From: Forficula auricularia
Lineage: Eukaryota; Arthropoda; Insecta; Dermaptera; Forficulidae
Reading direction: 5' to 3'
Length of the DNA stretch: 64,000 nt
Assembly: GCA_024734495.1 (NCBI GenBank)
Contig: JALMQS010000102.1
Span: 12,440,223-12,504,222 of the forward strand
The notes under the pieces were generated by a model. The model was not told where the DNA came from. It made no database searches and was given only the letters and a program-made list of their open reading frames with translations. Made by a program: the position numbers and the translations under genes. Below, piece after piece: positions 1-10,450 of this stretch (within the stretch, counting starts at the first letter, position 1; each line of letters starts with the position of its first letter).

Positions 1-433
1 AAATAACATGGGATGGGAGGAGCAAAAACGAAATTAAATCAAGAATTGCCCAAGCAAAAATGGGGTTTAATTCAAAAACAAAAACTACTATGCTCCTCCT
101 CAATCAGCTTAGCAAACAGGAAGTTGCTATTGAAGACATATGTATGGAGCATAGCCATGTACGGGTGTGAAACCTGGACAATTGGAAAAGCGGAGAGAAA
201 GAGATTGGAGGCTTTCGAAATGTGGTGCTACAGAAGAATGATGAATATCAAATGGATGGATAAAATCACAAATGAAGAAGTTCTTGGAAAAATCGGAGAA
301 AGAAGAACCTTGTGGAAGAGTCTGAAGAAGAGAAGAGGTCAGATGATGGGGCACACACTGAGACATGGGGGACTGCTTAGGGATATCTTGGAGGGGAGGT
401 GGGAAAGAAAAGGGGAAGGGGAAGACCCAGATT
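1..433 (+). pseudogene. Non-LTR retrotransposon reverse transcriptase, C-terminal fragment
   Basis: The reading frame from about 90 to 430 encodes the C-terminal part typical of insect endonuclease/reverse-transcriptase LINEs: a YGCETWT motif, then RLEAFEMWCYRRM, TNEEVL, and a GHTLRHGG segment before a basic run. This region lies downstream of the catalytic FADD motif and carries no active site. Bases about 26-90 read well in another frame (NEIKSRIAQAK), so there is a frameshift near 90 and the fragment runs off the left edge. Similarity stops at about 433, where the mariner element begins. Related ends lie at 29820-29975 (plus) and 55745-56155 (minus). The exact LINE clade is not resolved by eye. 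Confidence 0.85.
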
Positions 434-1515
434 CATGCAACTATGGTAAATCAACTTTATTCTGTATATGTGATTGCCAGACATTTTGATCAATGACATT
501 TTACCATCTTTCGGAGGACAGCAGTCGAGTAAAGACTTCTGGTTTTTATTAGCAAAAAACTGAATCTTAGGTACTGTATTTGACATCATCATCATTATTG
601 AAATTTTTACCATTCAAGGAGTTTTGTAAAGATCGAAATAAAAAAGTAATCAGATGGTGCAAGGTCAGGACTATATGGTGGATGTGGCAAAACATCCCAA
701 CCAAGCTCCAATAATTTTTGCCGAGTGACCAAAATTGTGTGTGGCCTTGCATTGTCATGATGGAATACAACACCTTTTTGATTTGTCAATTTGGCCCGCT
801 TTTCTTCAACTGCATTGTTTAATTTCGTTAGTTGTTCAATGTAGACAACAGAATTGATCGTTCGGTTGGGTGGTAAGAGTTTAAAGTAGACAATTCCTTT
901 GTACCAAACTGATAACAAAACCTTCTTTTGATGAATACCAGCTTTTGATGTTGTTTGAGCTGGTTCACCTGGCCTGCTCCACGATCTTTTCCGCTTGATA
1001 TTGTTGTACACAACCCATTTTTCATCGCCAGTTATCAGTCGTTTTAAAAATGGATCATTTTCATTACGTTTCTTTAGCAAATCGCAGCTGTTAATGCGTT
1101 GCGTTAAATGCGTTTCTTTCAGTTCGTGAGGAACCCATGTATCGAGTTTTTGAACATAGCCAAGTTGTTTTAAGTGATTTTCAATGCATGTATGTGATAC
1201 ATGAAGCTTCTCTGCAATCTCACGTGTTGTACTGTGACGATCCGAATCGATTATTGCTTTGATTAGGTCGCCATCAACTTCAACTGGACGACCAGAGCGT
1301 TTTTCATCTTTGAGTGAAAAATCACCAGAACGAAATTTGGCAAACCAATTTTGACACTGCCGTTCTTTAAAGGCTTCGTCACCATAAACAGCACATAACT
1401 TTTTGTGAACTTGCGATGCGTTTTTCCCTTTGCGGAAATAAAAAAAGCAAAATATGACGAAAATGTTCCTTTTGATTTTCCATTTTTCAATGAACGCCAA
1501 ACGAAAACTACCCAA
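434..1515 (-). pseudogene. mariner transposase (D,D34D), frameshifted
   Basis: The main frame (607-1515, 302 codons) covers the helix-turn-helix DNA-binding half (SGRPVEVD, TTREIAEKLHVS near residues 74-106) and the catalytic half. The catalytic aspartates are visible: D164 in TGDEKW, D254 in HHDNARPH and D289 in APSDYF. Exactly 34 residues separate the last two, the mariner signature. Near 640 the frame shifts; LFRSLQNSLNGKNF continues in a second frame, and a third gives the final part (FFANKNQK to about 434). The N-terminus from Met at 1515 looks irregular, so the true start is uncertain. The usual length is about 345 residues. The triad is intact, but two shifts make it a pseudogene. Confidence 0.9.
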
Positions 1516-1662
1516 CCGATCAAAAAACTTTTTTCACTGATTTACAGCTGAATTGACAACTATCATATAACAAAATGTGTTTTACATTTGGACCAGCAAA
1601 CCTAAAAGTTCAACTGAAGGCATCTATGAGTGAAATCCGCAATTACTTAGTAGCCAACCTTA
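434..1662 (-). mobile_element. mariner element, 3' end truncated
   Basis: A mariner-family DNA transposon lies on the minus strand. The transposase-start side ends at about 1662 with a recognisable terminal inverted repeat at 1633-1662 (reverse complement begins TAAGGTTGGCTACTAAG), close to the usual mariner TTAGGTTGGCAACTAAG type, next to TA dinucleotides. I cannot find a matching repeat at the 430 side, so that end is probably lost. The element directly abuts the LINE fragment at 433. It could not move by itself because the transposase is frameshifted and one end is missing. Confidence 0.85.
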
Positions 1663-2335
1663 TAATATGATTTATATATATATATATATACAAAAATTGG
1701 TCGTTTAATATAATAAGATTATGAAGAAACGTTATTTTTAAAAGTAAATGTATTTTATTTTGCAAAAGATTAACACAAAAGAACAAAAGAAAACGCTATT
1801 TTCAACAAACTAGAAATAAAAACTTTTATTGTATTAGGTATATAGAAAAAGTTATATACAGTATTTGATCTTACATAGTACGTTTGGCTTATATGGTTTG
1901 TTTGGCGCCGACTTCAAAAAGTAATTTCATGTTAATATTTCGTCGCTTTAGTTGTAACTAAATAAGATAATAATTTTATACCTTTTAGTGTATTTTATTT
2001 GATTTTTAAGTTATTATTATTTTATTTGTTGCATTTAATTTTTTTGAATTCGGTTTTATTTTTTTTATAAAAATTATTACTAACACTCTTTTGTTATATC
2101 TTTCTCTCCCAATTCTTTTGCCCTCATTTAAAACAATTATTAATAAACTGATACCTTTATCTCGTGACAATTTAATATATAAATAATTTAAAATTTACAT
2201 TATTCTCAAATAATACTTATTAAGTATATTGAATCTCTGAGATTTCTTACTTAAATAATAAATATTAAATTATATTAAATACCATCACAAACGCGCGTAT
2301 AATGGTTTCTCCGAAAGCCAAAAGTGCTAAATTTA
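1663..2335. other. AT-rich spacer with foldback family A arm
   Basis: There is no coding signal. A (TA)n run lies at about 1671-1691. Bases 1869-2066 are one arm and the centre of the 'ACCGACTTC' foldback family (family A) described at 19467, 38695, 45446 and 47421. The rest is AT-rich and unrecognised. Confidence 0.6.
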
Positions 2336-2361
2336 ATCTCTCTCTCTCTCTCTCTCTCTCT
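2336..2361. repeat. (CT)n microsatellite
   Basis: Uninterrupted CT dinucleotide run. The serine/leucine-rich reading frame across it is a by-product of the repeat. Confidence 0.95.
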
Positions 2362-3152
2362 GGCAAGCTTTTACTGTGAAAATATTAGATCGAGAATTCT
2401 TTTGTCTGTTTCTGATATACGGGCGGGCGTAAAGCAAAGTCTGCCCGCTCGTGTCACTTGTTGCAACACATTCCTAAATTTAATTGAATCAAACTATATA
2501 AATGTGTGTCCCATTTTAGTAAATGGGGAGAGATTCCAAAATTATTAAAAAAACAAAAAAGAAATTAAAAAAAAATTAAACAAAATAATACCTACTCAGC
2601 ATTTTTAGATATTTAATCCAAATATGAAAAAAAGTGCTAGTTTTTGGGATTTGGCGAAACAGAAAAAAATAGGCAAATTTTCAAATAGCCCTTGAGCCCG
2701 AACGGTTGATCGGAGAAAGAAACATTTATAGTGAAATTTGTTGAAAATTTTATGAAATTTCATTTTAAATAGGTAGGTTATTTACGAAAAGTTGATAATT
2801 TTCGAGTTATAAGCAAAAAACCGCCAAAAATTGAAATCTTCACATTTTTTTTTTAATAAAAGGCCAATTTTCAACTAGAGCTTGAGTCCGAACGGTTGGT
2901 CGGAGAAAGAAACATTTTTAGTAAAATTTGTTGGAAATTTTATGAAATTTCATTTTGAATAGGTAGGTTCTTTACGAAAAGTTGATAGTTTTGCAGTTAT
3001 AAGCAAAAAACCGCCAAAAAATTGAAATCTTCACCTTTTTTTTAATAAAAGGCCAATTTTCAACTAGAGCTTGAGCCCGAACGGTTGGTCGGAGAAAGAA
3101 ACATTTTTATAAAATTTGTTGGAAATTTTATGAAATTTCATTTTAAATAGGT

Positions 3153-3607
3153 AATTAATTTTCCTTTTGTTTGATTTTTGCCGCTGTTTAATGTCACTCC
3201 ATTATATATAAGTAACAAATAAATTGTTGCTTCTGTATTGGTTTTCGATAAAATCATCACGGGTGGCTCTCAGCCGAAATTTAAACATTTTCAACTATGG
3301 AAGGTTTTTAATGCCTTTTTGATTTTTAAATAGTCTAATTTTGAATGGAGGGGCGTGTAGACTGATAGAGGCATTAATCTGACTCTTGACTTAAAGACAT
3401 ATATGTAGTTTTGTAAAAATCATTCTTATGAATTGACAGGTGCTGAAGAGGGTTGCCACGAACCCGAAACTCTTTGGGCCAAATTGTACACCAGAAAAAA
3501 TACACAAATAAAAACAACAACATCAGTTTTTCTAAAAATTATTTTACACAACATCCAGTAAAAAACATTTTCCGAAACACCTCAGAACACTCCAAAGATT
3601 AATAATA
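3153..3607. mobile_element. Penelope-type insertion with hammerhead, 10-bp target duplication
   Basis: A 455-bp insertion splits the 190-bp array. TTAAATAGGT is present on both sides (3143-3152 and 3608-3617), and the array sequence resumes exactly after it. The interior contains a hammerhead ribozyme motif at 3439-3492 and a tail (CCGAAACACCTC) shared with the palindromic insertion at 28541-29173. No reading frame is left. Assignment to Penelope-like elements rests on the hammerhead, the tail shared with 28541-29173 and the duplication length. It is an inference, since no reverse transcriptase is present here. Confidence 0.65.
3439..3492 (+). ncRNA. Type I hammerhead ribozyme motif (copy 1)
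   Basis: The parts occur in order: GGTG (3439-3442), core CTGAAGA (3443-3449), stem II GGGTT/AACCC (3450-3454 with 3461-3465, loop GCCACG), core GAAA (3466-3469), then stem III. Stem III opens with C3470-G3486 and, after two mismatches, TTTG pairs with CAAA. Cleavage triplet GTA follows (3486-3488), then CACC (3489-3492), which pairs with GGTG as stem I. All invariant core bases are present. The copy at 28950 has the same layout with a different but still paired stem II, which is covariation. Self-cleavage is not shown; stem III is imperfect here. Confidence 0.75.
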
Positions 3608-4009
3608 TTAAATAGGTAGGTTCTTTACGAAAAGTTGATAGTTTTGCAGTTATAAGCAAAAAACCGCCAAAAAATTGAAATCTTCACCTTTTTTTTTAAT
3701 AATAGGCCAATTTTCAACTAGCGCTTGAGCCCGAACGGTTGTTCGGAGAAAGAAACATTTATAGTGAATTTTGTTGAAAATTTTATGAAATTTCATTTTA
3801 AATAGGTAGATTATTTACGAAAAGTTGATAGTTTTGGAGTTTTTTCATTTTCTACAATATTGAGTCACGAAACTGTGATAGCAGACATCAGATTTGGATT
3901 CAGCGGCTCAAAAACATATATATACAAAAAATCAGAACTACTCCAAAACTTTCCCAATAGGAGGTTCATTCGAGCACAATTTGACTGGACTATACTATAT
4001 ATAATATAT

Positions 4010-4442
4010 AAGAGCCTAGATTAATTTGTAACAACGCTGAGAGAATTTTCTTTAAAAAAATTACCCTCTTGCCTAGAATCGAACCGACGAACTCTTGAAC
4101 TAAGGGCATTAGCTCTAGCGATTACACCAATGCAACATTTATATTTGTACCATGATTTCTTTTACTAAAACTATATATTTTTTATTTAGACTTTTGTGTT
4201 GAGATAATATTGTATTCATTTGAACTCGAATGAAAATGAAAAAACACCAATAGATTTTAAATTAAGAAACATTAAATATATATTAATTAACGAGGCAAAT
4301 TTGAAATATAATTGTCAGCTCGGATTTTAAACTGATGGCTCCAATCGATTTTCATTAACTAGGCAAATTTGAAATATAATTGTAATTTGGACTCGAATTT
4401 TGAAATGAAAGACTCCAATTCATTTTAAATTAAGAAACATTA
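4010..4442 (-). repeat. Dispersed repeat with tRNA-like box A/B (SINE-like)
   Basis: The minus strand at about 4060-4135 reads like a tRNA-derived SINE head: a box-A-like TGGTGTAATCGCTAGAGC and a box-B-like GGTTCGATTCTAG. The sequence from about 4015 to 4442 is shared with 16990-17430, including a long flank with two AGGCAAATTTGAAATATAAT-type motifs. It does not fold as a proper tRNA by eye (there is no full acceptor stem), so this is not a tRNA gene. At the other copy it runs straight into family C; here it is cut by the 4501-bp element. Confidence 0.6.
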
Positions 4443-4448
4443 AATATG

Positions 4449-4585
4449 TAGCGGCTCGTTGTTGCTCTGGCTACGAGCTTGTAAACACGGCCGCTAGATG
4501 ACTCAGTCAGATCGTTGCGACACTTTTGCATGACGGATAATATTTCGGTCATGCTATTATAAGTGAAGCAATTCGATCTCGACTG
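4449..4585. other. Hairpin-rich left end of the 4.5-kb element
   Basis: TAGCGGC (4449) pairs with GCCGCTA downstream, enclosing GCTCGT...ACGAGC, so the first 50 bases form a nested stem. GCATGAC...GTCATGC follows around a TAATATT loop. In the copy at 63809 this second stem is extended and perfect (GCATGACTGA/TCAGTCATGC); here the matching position is a G-G mismatch. Further on, CCCGCT/AGCGGG near 4630 forms another stem. Preserved pairing in two copies suggests structure matters at this end. Confidence 0.55.
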
Positions 4586-4705
4586 GAAAATCGAAGGAGG
4601 GGCCATCCACCAACTAGTAGCCCCTCGCCCGCTAATTAAGCGGGTGGCGCCTAGCCTGGCTTTCCACCAGGGCAAAAACATCGCCCTGTCCAAATCATTG
4701 TTAGA

Positions 4706-7560
4706 ACCCACCAACTAGTAGATTCGACAACTTCGTGACGCAATGAATTGTTTAAAGTGGTGTCTATAGCCCGCGAACGCCTTGCTCGCAACCAGCATAC
4801 ACTCGCTGTCATGTGTACCCCGAAAGATCCAGAAAAACGCCACGAATGGCATCGATCAGGATACTAAGGTGGCACCAGAGGTGCCATTGAAATATAGCGG
4901 GCGTATATTCCACCCTCGCTAGTGTTGAAGCTATCAGCTGGCAATTAACAACAGCGTATTTGACAAAGCCTTGTGCGTCACCACGAGACCAACTCTCAAG
5001 TCGAGTAGGAGCCAGGAACTTCTGTCCCTGTGGGCTTTCTCAATTCCCCATAAAACTGCTGCTTTCAGCAACCCGCAGGTACGGTTGGTTCGAGGTTTCT
5101 CTTGCTGCGTGACATCTTCCATGCCTTCCACCTCTTCTGATTTCGGACTCTCTTCCCACAGTCCCAGCAGCCGTGATAGACTGCATGTGCGGTTGGTTAA
5201 CCTGATGTGATTGCAACATCACATACACCTGACAAACCGCCTGCAAATCGCCCAAGCCGGCCCACACCTGCTGCAAACAGCCAAGTACGAATGCTCCGTT
5301 TTTACATAATCAGAAGCATTGTTCGCCAAGCAAGCTCCGAAACAATGGTAGCCGAAGTTCGCTAGTACAAGGCGTCCAACGCGGTTCACGCCCGCTGTAA
5401 AAACAACCAGTAGGATTCGCAGATTCAAAATCTTCAGCTCCAGGTCCGCGTCCGATTGCCGTCTGGCAAATCGACTCGCCGCCCTCCATTCCAGGCAAGG
5501 CTCTCGCGAACCTCTTCATTTTAAATGGCACCAAGCTAAAACCACTGTGTTGCAGCTTTTAGGGTGTAGGGTAAAATGCCGGCCTAAGTTCGTGAACCGA
5601 TTGTTCGCTTGGCCAGCGGTTCGTCACCTTTTGTGCCAACCCAGGCTTGTGCTGTTGAACCTGGAAGTCGACGCCAACCTCTTTCTACATGATATGTAAC
5701 CATTACATGCATGATCGGACTTCATGGTATCAACCATGCATACCACAGTCAAGTGGCACAGATTGGCATTCACTACGGTAAAGGCGCCAGTCCTTCATTC
5801 TAAAGGGAACCTGTAAGACACCAATTGAATGGCGGCCGCAGACTGCTTTAGGTGTGTTGGCCGTTTTGGCTTACACTCAGCGTGGGCTCGCCAAGCCCAA
5901 TCTGAACCACCGTCAGATGTGCCGCTGGACCATTTTAAATCAGAGGGCAAGTCATCTCCCTTGTCATGACCACGGCCATGGCATGCGAGCGGGAGGTACA
6001 ATACACGTACGTGCCCCGCTCACTGATTAGCTTTACACTCGGCATTGGGCTGCTTCAAACCCAATCTGCACCACCGTCAGATGCCCCCACCAACTAGTAG
6101 ATTCGACAGCACAATGACGCACTGAATTGTTTAAAGTGGTGTCTATAGCCCACTGGAGCCTTCACACCTCGCAACTAGCGTGTACTCTCTCGTATATCGC
6201 GCGTATTTTGAAAAGATGGAACTGCATGGCATCAATCAGGGTAATAGTGTATACGCAGAGGTATACGTGAAATATGGCGGGCGTATATTCCACCCTCCGC
6301 TAGTGTTGAAGCTATCAACAGCTCGCGAGTTAACAACAACTATCTAGACGAATCTTGGCTTCCGCACCACGAGTCCAACCTCAGTCGAATGGAGCTAGGA
6401 ACTTTCGTCCGGGGCCTTTCTCCATTACCCATGGCACCATTTGTTTTCAACAGCCTCTGGTATGGTTGTTCGAGGTTTCTCTTGCATGACTTTCCATGCT
6501 CCACCTCTTCAGATTCGGACTCTCTTCCACAGTCCCAGTACGTGATCGACTGCATGTGCGGTTGGTTAACCTGATGTGATTGCAACATCACAGCCACTGG
6601 CAAACCGCTTGCAGATCGCCCAACCGGCCCACGCTGCAAACATTGCACAGTACAGGATGACTTCGGTTTTACGCCGTCAGAAGCGTTGTTCTGCCAAACA
6701 AGCTCGAAACAAATGGTAGATCAGAGCGCTTACAAAGCGTCCAATGCGGGTTCTGCGCCGCTGTAAAACTCAACCAGTAGGATTTGAAGATTCAAAATCT
6801 TCAGCCCAGGTCCGCGACCGATTGTCGTCCGGCAGACGACTCGCCACCCTCCATTGGGCACGGCTTTCTGCGCTGCACCTCTATTTGTTGTGTGGCACAA
6901 AGCAGACCTTCCACTGTGGTATGCAGCTGCCAGGGTGCTGCGGATTAAAATGTCAGCTACAGATTCTGCTGAACAGATCGTTCGACTGGCTTGGCCGGTT
7001 CGTCTGCTGTTGTACCAACCCAGGCTTTGTCGCGTCTTTTCAGATCTGGAAGTCGACGAAGCCATCTTCACGTGATACCTATAACTGCATGCAGCTTGCT
7101 CGGGACTTCCTTGGTATCGACCATGCATACCACGATCCAAGTGCGCTTCGGATCGGCATTCACTTTCGGTGACAGGCGCCAGTCTTTCGTTCCAAAGGAG
7201 CACCGTAACAGGCACCAATTGAATGGCAGCGCACGGGTTGCTGGTTAGGTGTGTTTACCGTTTGCAGCCACGCTCAGCGACGGGCTCGCCAGGCCCAATC
7301 TGAACCGCACGATCAGATGTGCCGCTGAGACCATTTTAAATCAGAGGGCAAGCCGTCATCCCTTGTCATAGGCGCACGGCCGCAGCAAAGACGAGGCGAG
7401 GTCTCTACAATACAGCGCACGTCCCCGGCTCGCACTGATTGGCTCGCGCTCAGCGTGGAGCTCAGCTGAGCGCCCAATCTGCACTCCTGCGTCGAGATGT
7501 GCCGCTGGACCATTTTAAATCAGAGGAGCTAGTCAGCTCTCCTTGTCATCGGCTTCCGGC
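4706..7560. repeat. Two diverged ~1.38-kb tandem units plus a partial third
   Basis: CCACCAACTAGTAGATTCGA starts unit 1 (about 4708) and unit 2 (about 6088), each followed by GAATTGTTTAAAGTGGTGTC. Later landmarks repeat at the same spacing: GGCGGGCGTATATTCCACCC, GTGCGGTTGGTTAACCTGAT and CATTTTAAATCAGAGG (about 5930, 7330 and again 7510). The period is about 1.38-1.40 kb. A further partial piece, about 180 bp, starts near 7480. Divergence between units is substantial, with many small indels, so this is not an assembly duplicate. Confidence 0.75.
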
Positions 7561-8116
7561 CATGGCATGCGAGCGGCAGATTACGCACGCTGCGTGGCGT
7601 CCCGACGCGCACTGATTATGACCAGCATAATGCCAGAGCAACACCAGTTTCGGCTTGCGGGTTTGTCGCTTCCTGAATACGTGGACACCGCAGATGCTCC
7701 GAGCGGCGGTAGACCGATGGGCCAGTCGCGGAATCGATCGTGGCCAGCTTGCGCAGCTCATCCACCATGCTGGTGATTCTCAATCGGCCGTTACGAGATT
7801 ATTCGCTATTGATAAGCAAATTTCCAGCAGCGCCCTCAACTGCTGGTTTACGGTTAGTACTGTTTGCTGTCTGCTCAGGCGGTACCGCAGGTATCGTCAA
7901 GTGACGATGACGAGCTCATTTACGGCATCATTCTCCGGCGCACCATCGAAGCCATGCGCCGTGAGTTGATTGGCTTACTGCTGGCTAGCCGTTGAATCAG
8001 CCGAAGCGCGCCTGCTCGCATGGGACACAGGCCAAAGCCCGCGGTGTCAGGCGTATTTGGTTCCAAGCCACCAACATCTCGGCATGGCCGAAGCATATCC
8101 GGAGCAGAGCATCGTG

Positions 8117-8705
8117 AATCATACTAAAAGGATGGAGTATTTCTTGCTATATATGTCGCGAATCGCACGACAGCATATCCGTAGCAGGATCTGACCGAAA
8201 TATACTAAAAAGGTAGGGAGAGGTTTCTATATGCCGAGATGCGTGAGTCGCCATTCCAATACATGCATTCTTGCATAATTGTTTATGCAACATGATATCA
8301 TCATCATTTTGATAGTGACGATATATTATTGAATTCTGTCGCATGTTCATTAATCGAGCAGGGGGAATCGATGTGAACGGGATTTGTAGAAGCAGTCGTG
8401 TTTAACGGTGACTTCTAATGCAATATCTTGGCATTTTATCTCTTTTTGGAATTTTATGAGATGAATTCATGAAGATTTGTTCACCATAGTTGGTTTTGAT
8501 GCGGACAGCTTGCAAAGTGCATGTTGCGGCATAACAGCAAGCACCTCTTATGGCCCACTGAATATACTAAAAGGATGGTCCGCGTTGGAGGCATCCGCTT
8601 AGGATCCAGCGGGACTATATATGTCTAATGACACTTAATATAGCATATCCAGTGCATTTTCCAAGTTCTTACTAAGGACATAGAAATATTTCTATATATG
8701 CCATT
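8117..8705 (+). promoter_or_regulatory. Repeated promoter-like motifs near right end of 4.5-kb element
   Basis: The pair ATACTAAAAGGATGG followed 20-50 bases later by CTATATATG occurs three times: about 8121-8156, 8200-8231 (with AAAAAGGTAGG and CTATATGCC) and 8563-8623. A fourth TTCTATATATGCC sits near 8690 without the first half. The spaced TATA-type boxes look like duplicated promoters, as seen in LTRs or ribosomal spacers. No start site can be shown from sequence. Confidence 0.35.
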
Positions 8706-8951
8706 CTGGCGACTGCGTTCTTCGCCATAGGAGCGACACTCTTAGTTCTCCGAGAAAGGTGCGGAATATCCAGCCCCAGACCACGGGAGCGGTGACGCGC
8801 TCCCCCGAGACAGCCCAGTGTGTAGGATTCGACATCATTGCCTTTTGCTCGTTCTCTAGCTTTGGCTTGCGTCTCGCTAAGCTGCCCCACCAACTAGGTG
8901 GGAGGGCGCGGACACGCACCACAACGCACTCAACCGAGGCCCTAACAAATA

Positions 8952-9160
8952 TATTATGAATAATTCTTCCCCCCCCCGCCACTCAAAATTAAAGAGGCGA
9001 AACTTTTAAGAGACGATGTATTTTCGATAGTTTACGGGTATAAATTTGGAGTGTGGTTTTTTAAGAGGAATACAATTTTTGGACCGAGGCGCTGCCAGCC
9101 AGGCATCAGCCGGAGGGCCGAGCTTCGAGGGCGTGCTGAAGGCACGCACGAAAATCTCGT
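8952..9160 (+). repeat. Dispersed repeat family C
   Basis: CCACTCAAAATTAAAGAGGC through GGGCGTGCTGAAGGCACGC is shared with 17430-17645, and its last part with 36955-37030 (reverse strand). It includes a poly-C tract at its start and a hairpin GCGTGC...GCACGC near its end. It is the right flank of the 4.5-kb element's target. Confidence 0.8.
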
Positions 9161-9595
9161 AATTTAAATATTTAATCAAAAAATCACATTTAGGATTGGA
9201 CAGTCAAAATAAATGAACCTCTGTTTGAGTATTTTTATTTTTTTGTTTTTATTTTTATTTTTATTTTATTCGATATACGAAATGTCAGTTACAATATACA
9301 TTTTTATACAATAAATCAACAATTTAACAAAACTAAAATACTAATCCATAGTCTTTTATTTTTATAGAGAAAAAGTTTGCGGAATTTAACATGTAATGTA
9401 ATGCATTTATTTTATTATAATTATATTATTTCATTTAATATTGAGTAGGTAAACGGTTATTTTTATAGATAAAATGTTTTGGGAATTTAACACGAACAAA
9501 AGTCACATTAATAGATAGATAAATAGTACAGATAGATACATACAGTGAAGCTAATGCCAAGCCTTGCTGATCATCCTGATCCCAATCTCGCTAGA
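9161..9595. other. AT-rich spacer
   Basis: There is a T-rich (TTTTTA)n-like simple repeat near 9225-9275 and GATAGATA/GATAGATACATA runs near 9510-9545. Nothing else is recognised. Confidence 0.5.
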
Positions 9596-9599
9596 TGAT

Positions 9600-10450
9600 T
9601 AATAATCGTAGTGTAGACAATATCTTGTGATGTCCCTCACACCACATGAAAAAGAAGTCCAATTGTGAGGAGTTTGCCGCTTGGCATCACTCTATTCAGC
9701 CCTGTATTCTTTTGAATAAATTAAGTATTACACCCGGGGAGATAAAAAGGGTTTCTTGTAGGCTTCGACTACGCGATCATGCAATATTGAGGCACTTCAG
9801 AATGTTCATATATTGGAGAATTTCACTACAATCAATCAGACCTTTCAACAGTTTTCGAAAGGAATATCAAGTCATTTTGCAGTCTACGGGACGACAAACT
9901 TTGGATATTTAGTTCGGTTCTTATGAGTCTAGAAGAGGGATAGTTATATGGGGCAAGAGAGTTATTAGTTGATGAGAATTGCATATGATATAATTTTTTT
10001 AAAAATTTATTTTGCACTCTTTCAATTTAGGTACAATTTGAGTGTTGGACATGCGGTGGCCAAATTAAAGCATGCAATTATTCTAGCTTTAGCTACTGAG
10101 GAGTTGAAATAGTCCTTTTTAGGCAGTTGGAATTTTTGAAAGTTTTTTGTATTTCATGTATAAATCCTAAGATTTAAGAGGCTGACCACAAATATGTTTC
10201 TATATGAAGAGCAAAAGAGAGAGAGCAGACTCGAAGGTAACTCCCAAATCGCATATGTGATCAACCTTACAAAGAAGAAGAAAGCTACCGCCTATTGAAT
10301 ATGATAGTATGGGATACGAATTTTATGTCTGTGAAAAGATACAACATAGCACTTATCCAATGTTAAGCTCCATGCCATTATTCTCACACATTCATATGAG
10401 TCTATTTAAGATTTGATTGTAGACAAGTAGTATCAATATTATTGCTTATT
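9600..10450 (-). pseudogene. Jockey/CR1-like reverse transcriptase, decayed C-terminal half
   Basis: On the minus strand, three frames together read as the region after the RT catalytic core. From about 10440 down: a W-S-L-T-L-D-K-CYVVSFHRHK segment, then in another frame VDHICDLGVTFESALS (the usual 'DLGV..D..L.F' motif). Later come RIIACFNLA and a QNKFLKKLYHM...YNYPS...SLSSRRLQNDLIFLSKTVE segment matching the 'L..RR...L.FL.K' motif at 9830-10017. Several stops and frameshifts make it non-functional. The catalytic palm lies upstream and is absent. The clade (Jockey, CR1 or I) is not settled. Confidence 0.75.

Larger units (their letters stand above)
2640..3843. repeat. About 190-bp tandem array, split by an insertion
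   Basis: The anchor GAACGGTTGRTCGGAG recurs at about 2700, 2890, 3079 and, after the insertion, 3736. This gives a monomer near 190 bp. Each monomer also has an AAATAGGTAGGTT motif and a GTTATAAGCAAAAAACCGCC motif. The array stops at 3152 and resumes at 3608. The block after 33540 and the one near 58540 have related wording (GGGATTTGGCG, GAGTTATAAGC), so this is a dispersed family as well as a local array. No coding potential is seen. Confidence 0.85.
4447..8947. mobile_element. 4501-bp TG...CA element of unknown class
   Basis: The element begins TGTAGCGGCTCG and ends GGCCCTAACA, with AATA directly repeated at 4443-4446 and 8948-8951. The uninterrupted target (CATTAAATATATTGATCAT) is present at about 17420, which fixes both ends. 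A second copy starts with the same bases at 63809. TG...CA ends and a 4-bp duplication suggest integrase-type insertion (an LTR element or a very long solo LTR), but I find no terminal direct repeat, gag/pol, primer site or other protein. The termini are weakly inverted (TGTAGCGGC-TCG-TTG against TGTTAGGGCCTCGGTTG). It is clearly GC-richer than its surroundings and holds internal tandem units. Reading frames inside it match nothing I know and are probably chance. Confidence 0.7.

Noticed and set aside
4060..4135. tRNA gene on the minus strand (also 17045-17112)
   Set aside because: Box A- and B-like sequences are present, but no complete acceptor and anticodon stems are visible and the sequence is part of a longer dispersed repeat.
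4600..4660. Helitron 3' end (CCCGCT/AGCGGG hairpin then GGCGCCTAG)
   Set aside because: The sequence continues in the same element on the other side and no matching 5' TC end was found; the TG...CA boundaries explain the block better.
6730..7218. 162-codon minus frame and overlapping plus frames as genes
   Set aside because: Several frames are open at once in a GC-rich, tandemly repeated region; the equivalent frames are not preserved in the other unit and no domain is recognisable.
4447..8947. Ribosomal DNA intergenic spacer
   Set aside because: GC-rich tandem units and duplicated promoter-like motifs suggested it, but the TG...CA ends with AATA duplication and an empty site show an inserted mobile element. 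No rRNA sequence is adjacent.
9646..9912. 88-codon plus frame as a gene
   Set aside because: It lies opposite a recognisable LINE remnant on the minus strand and has no features of its own.
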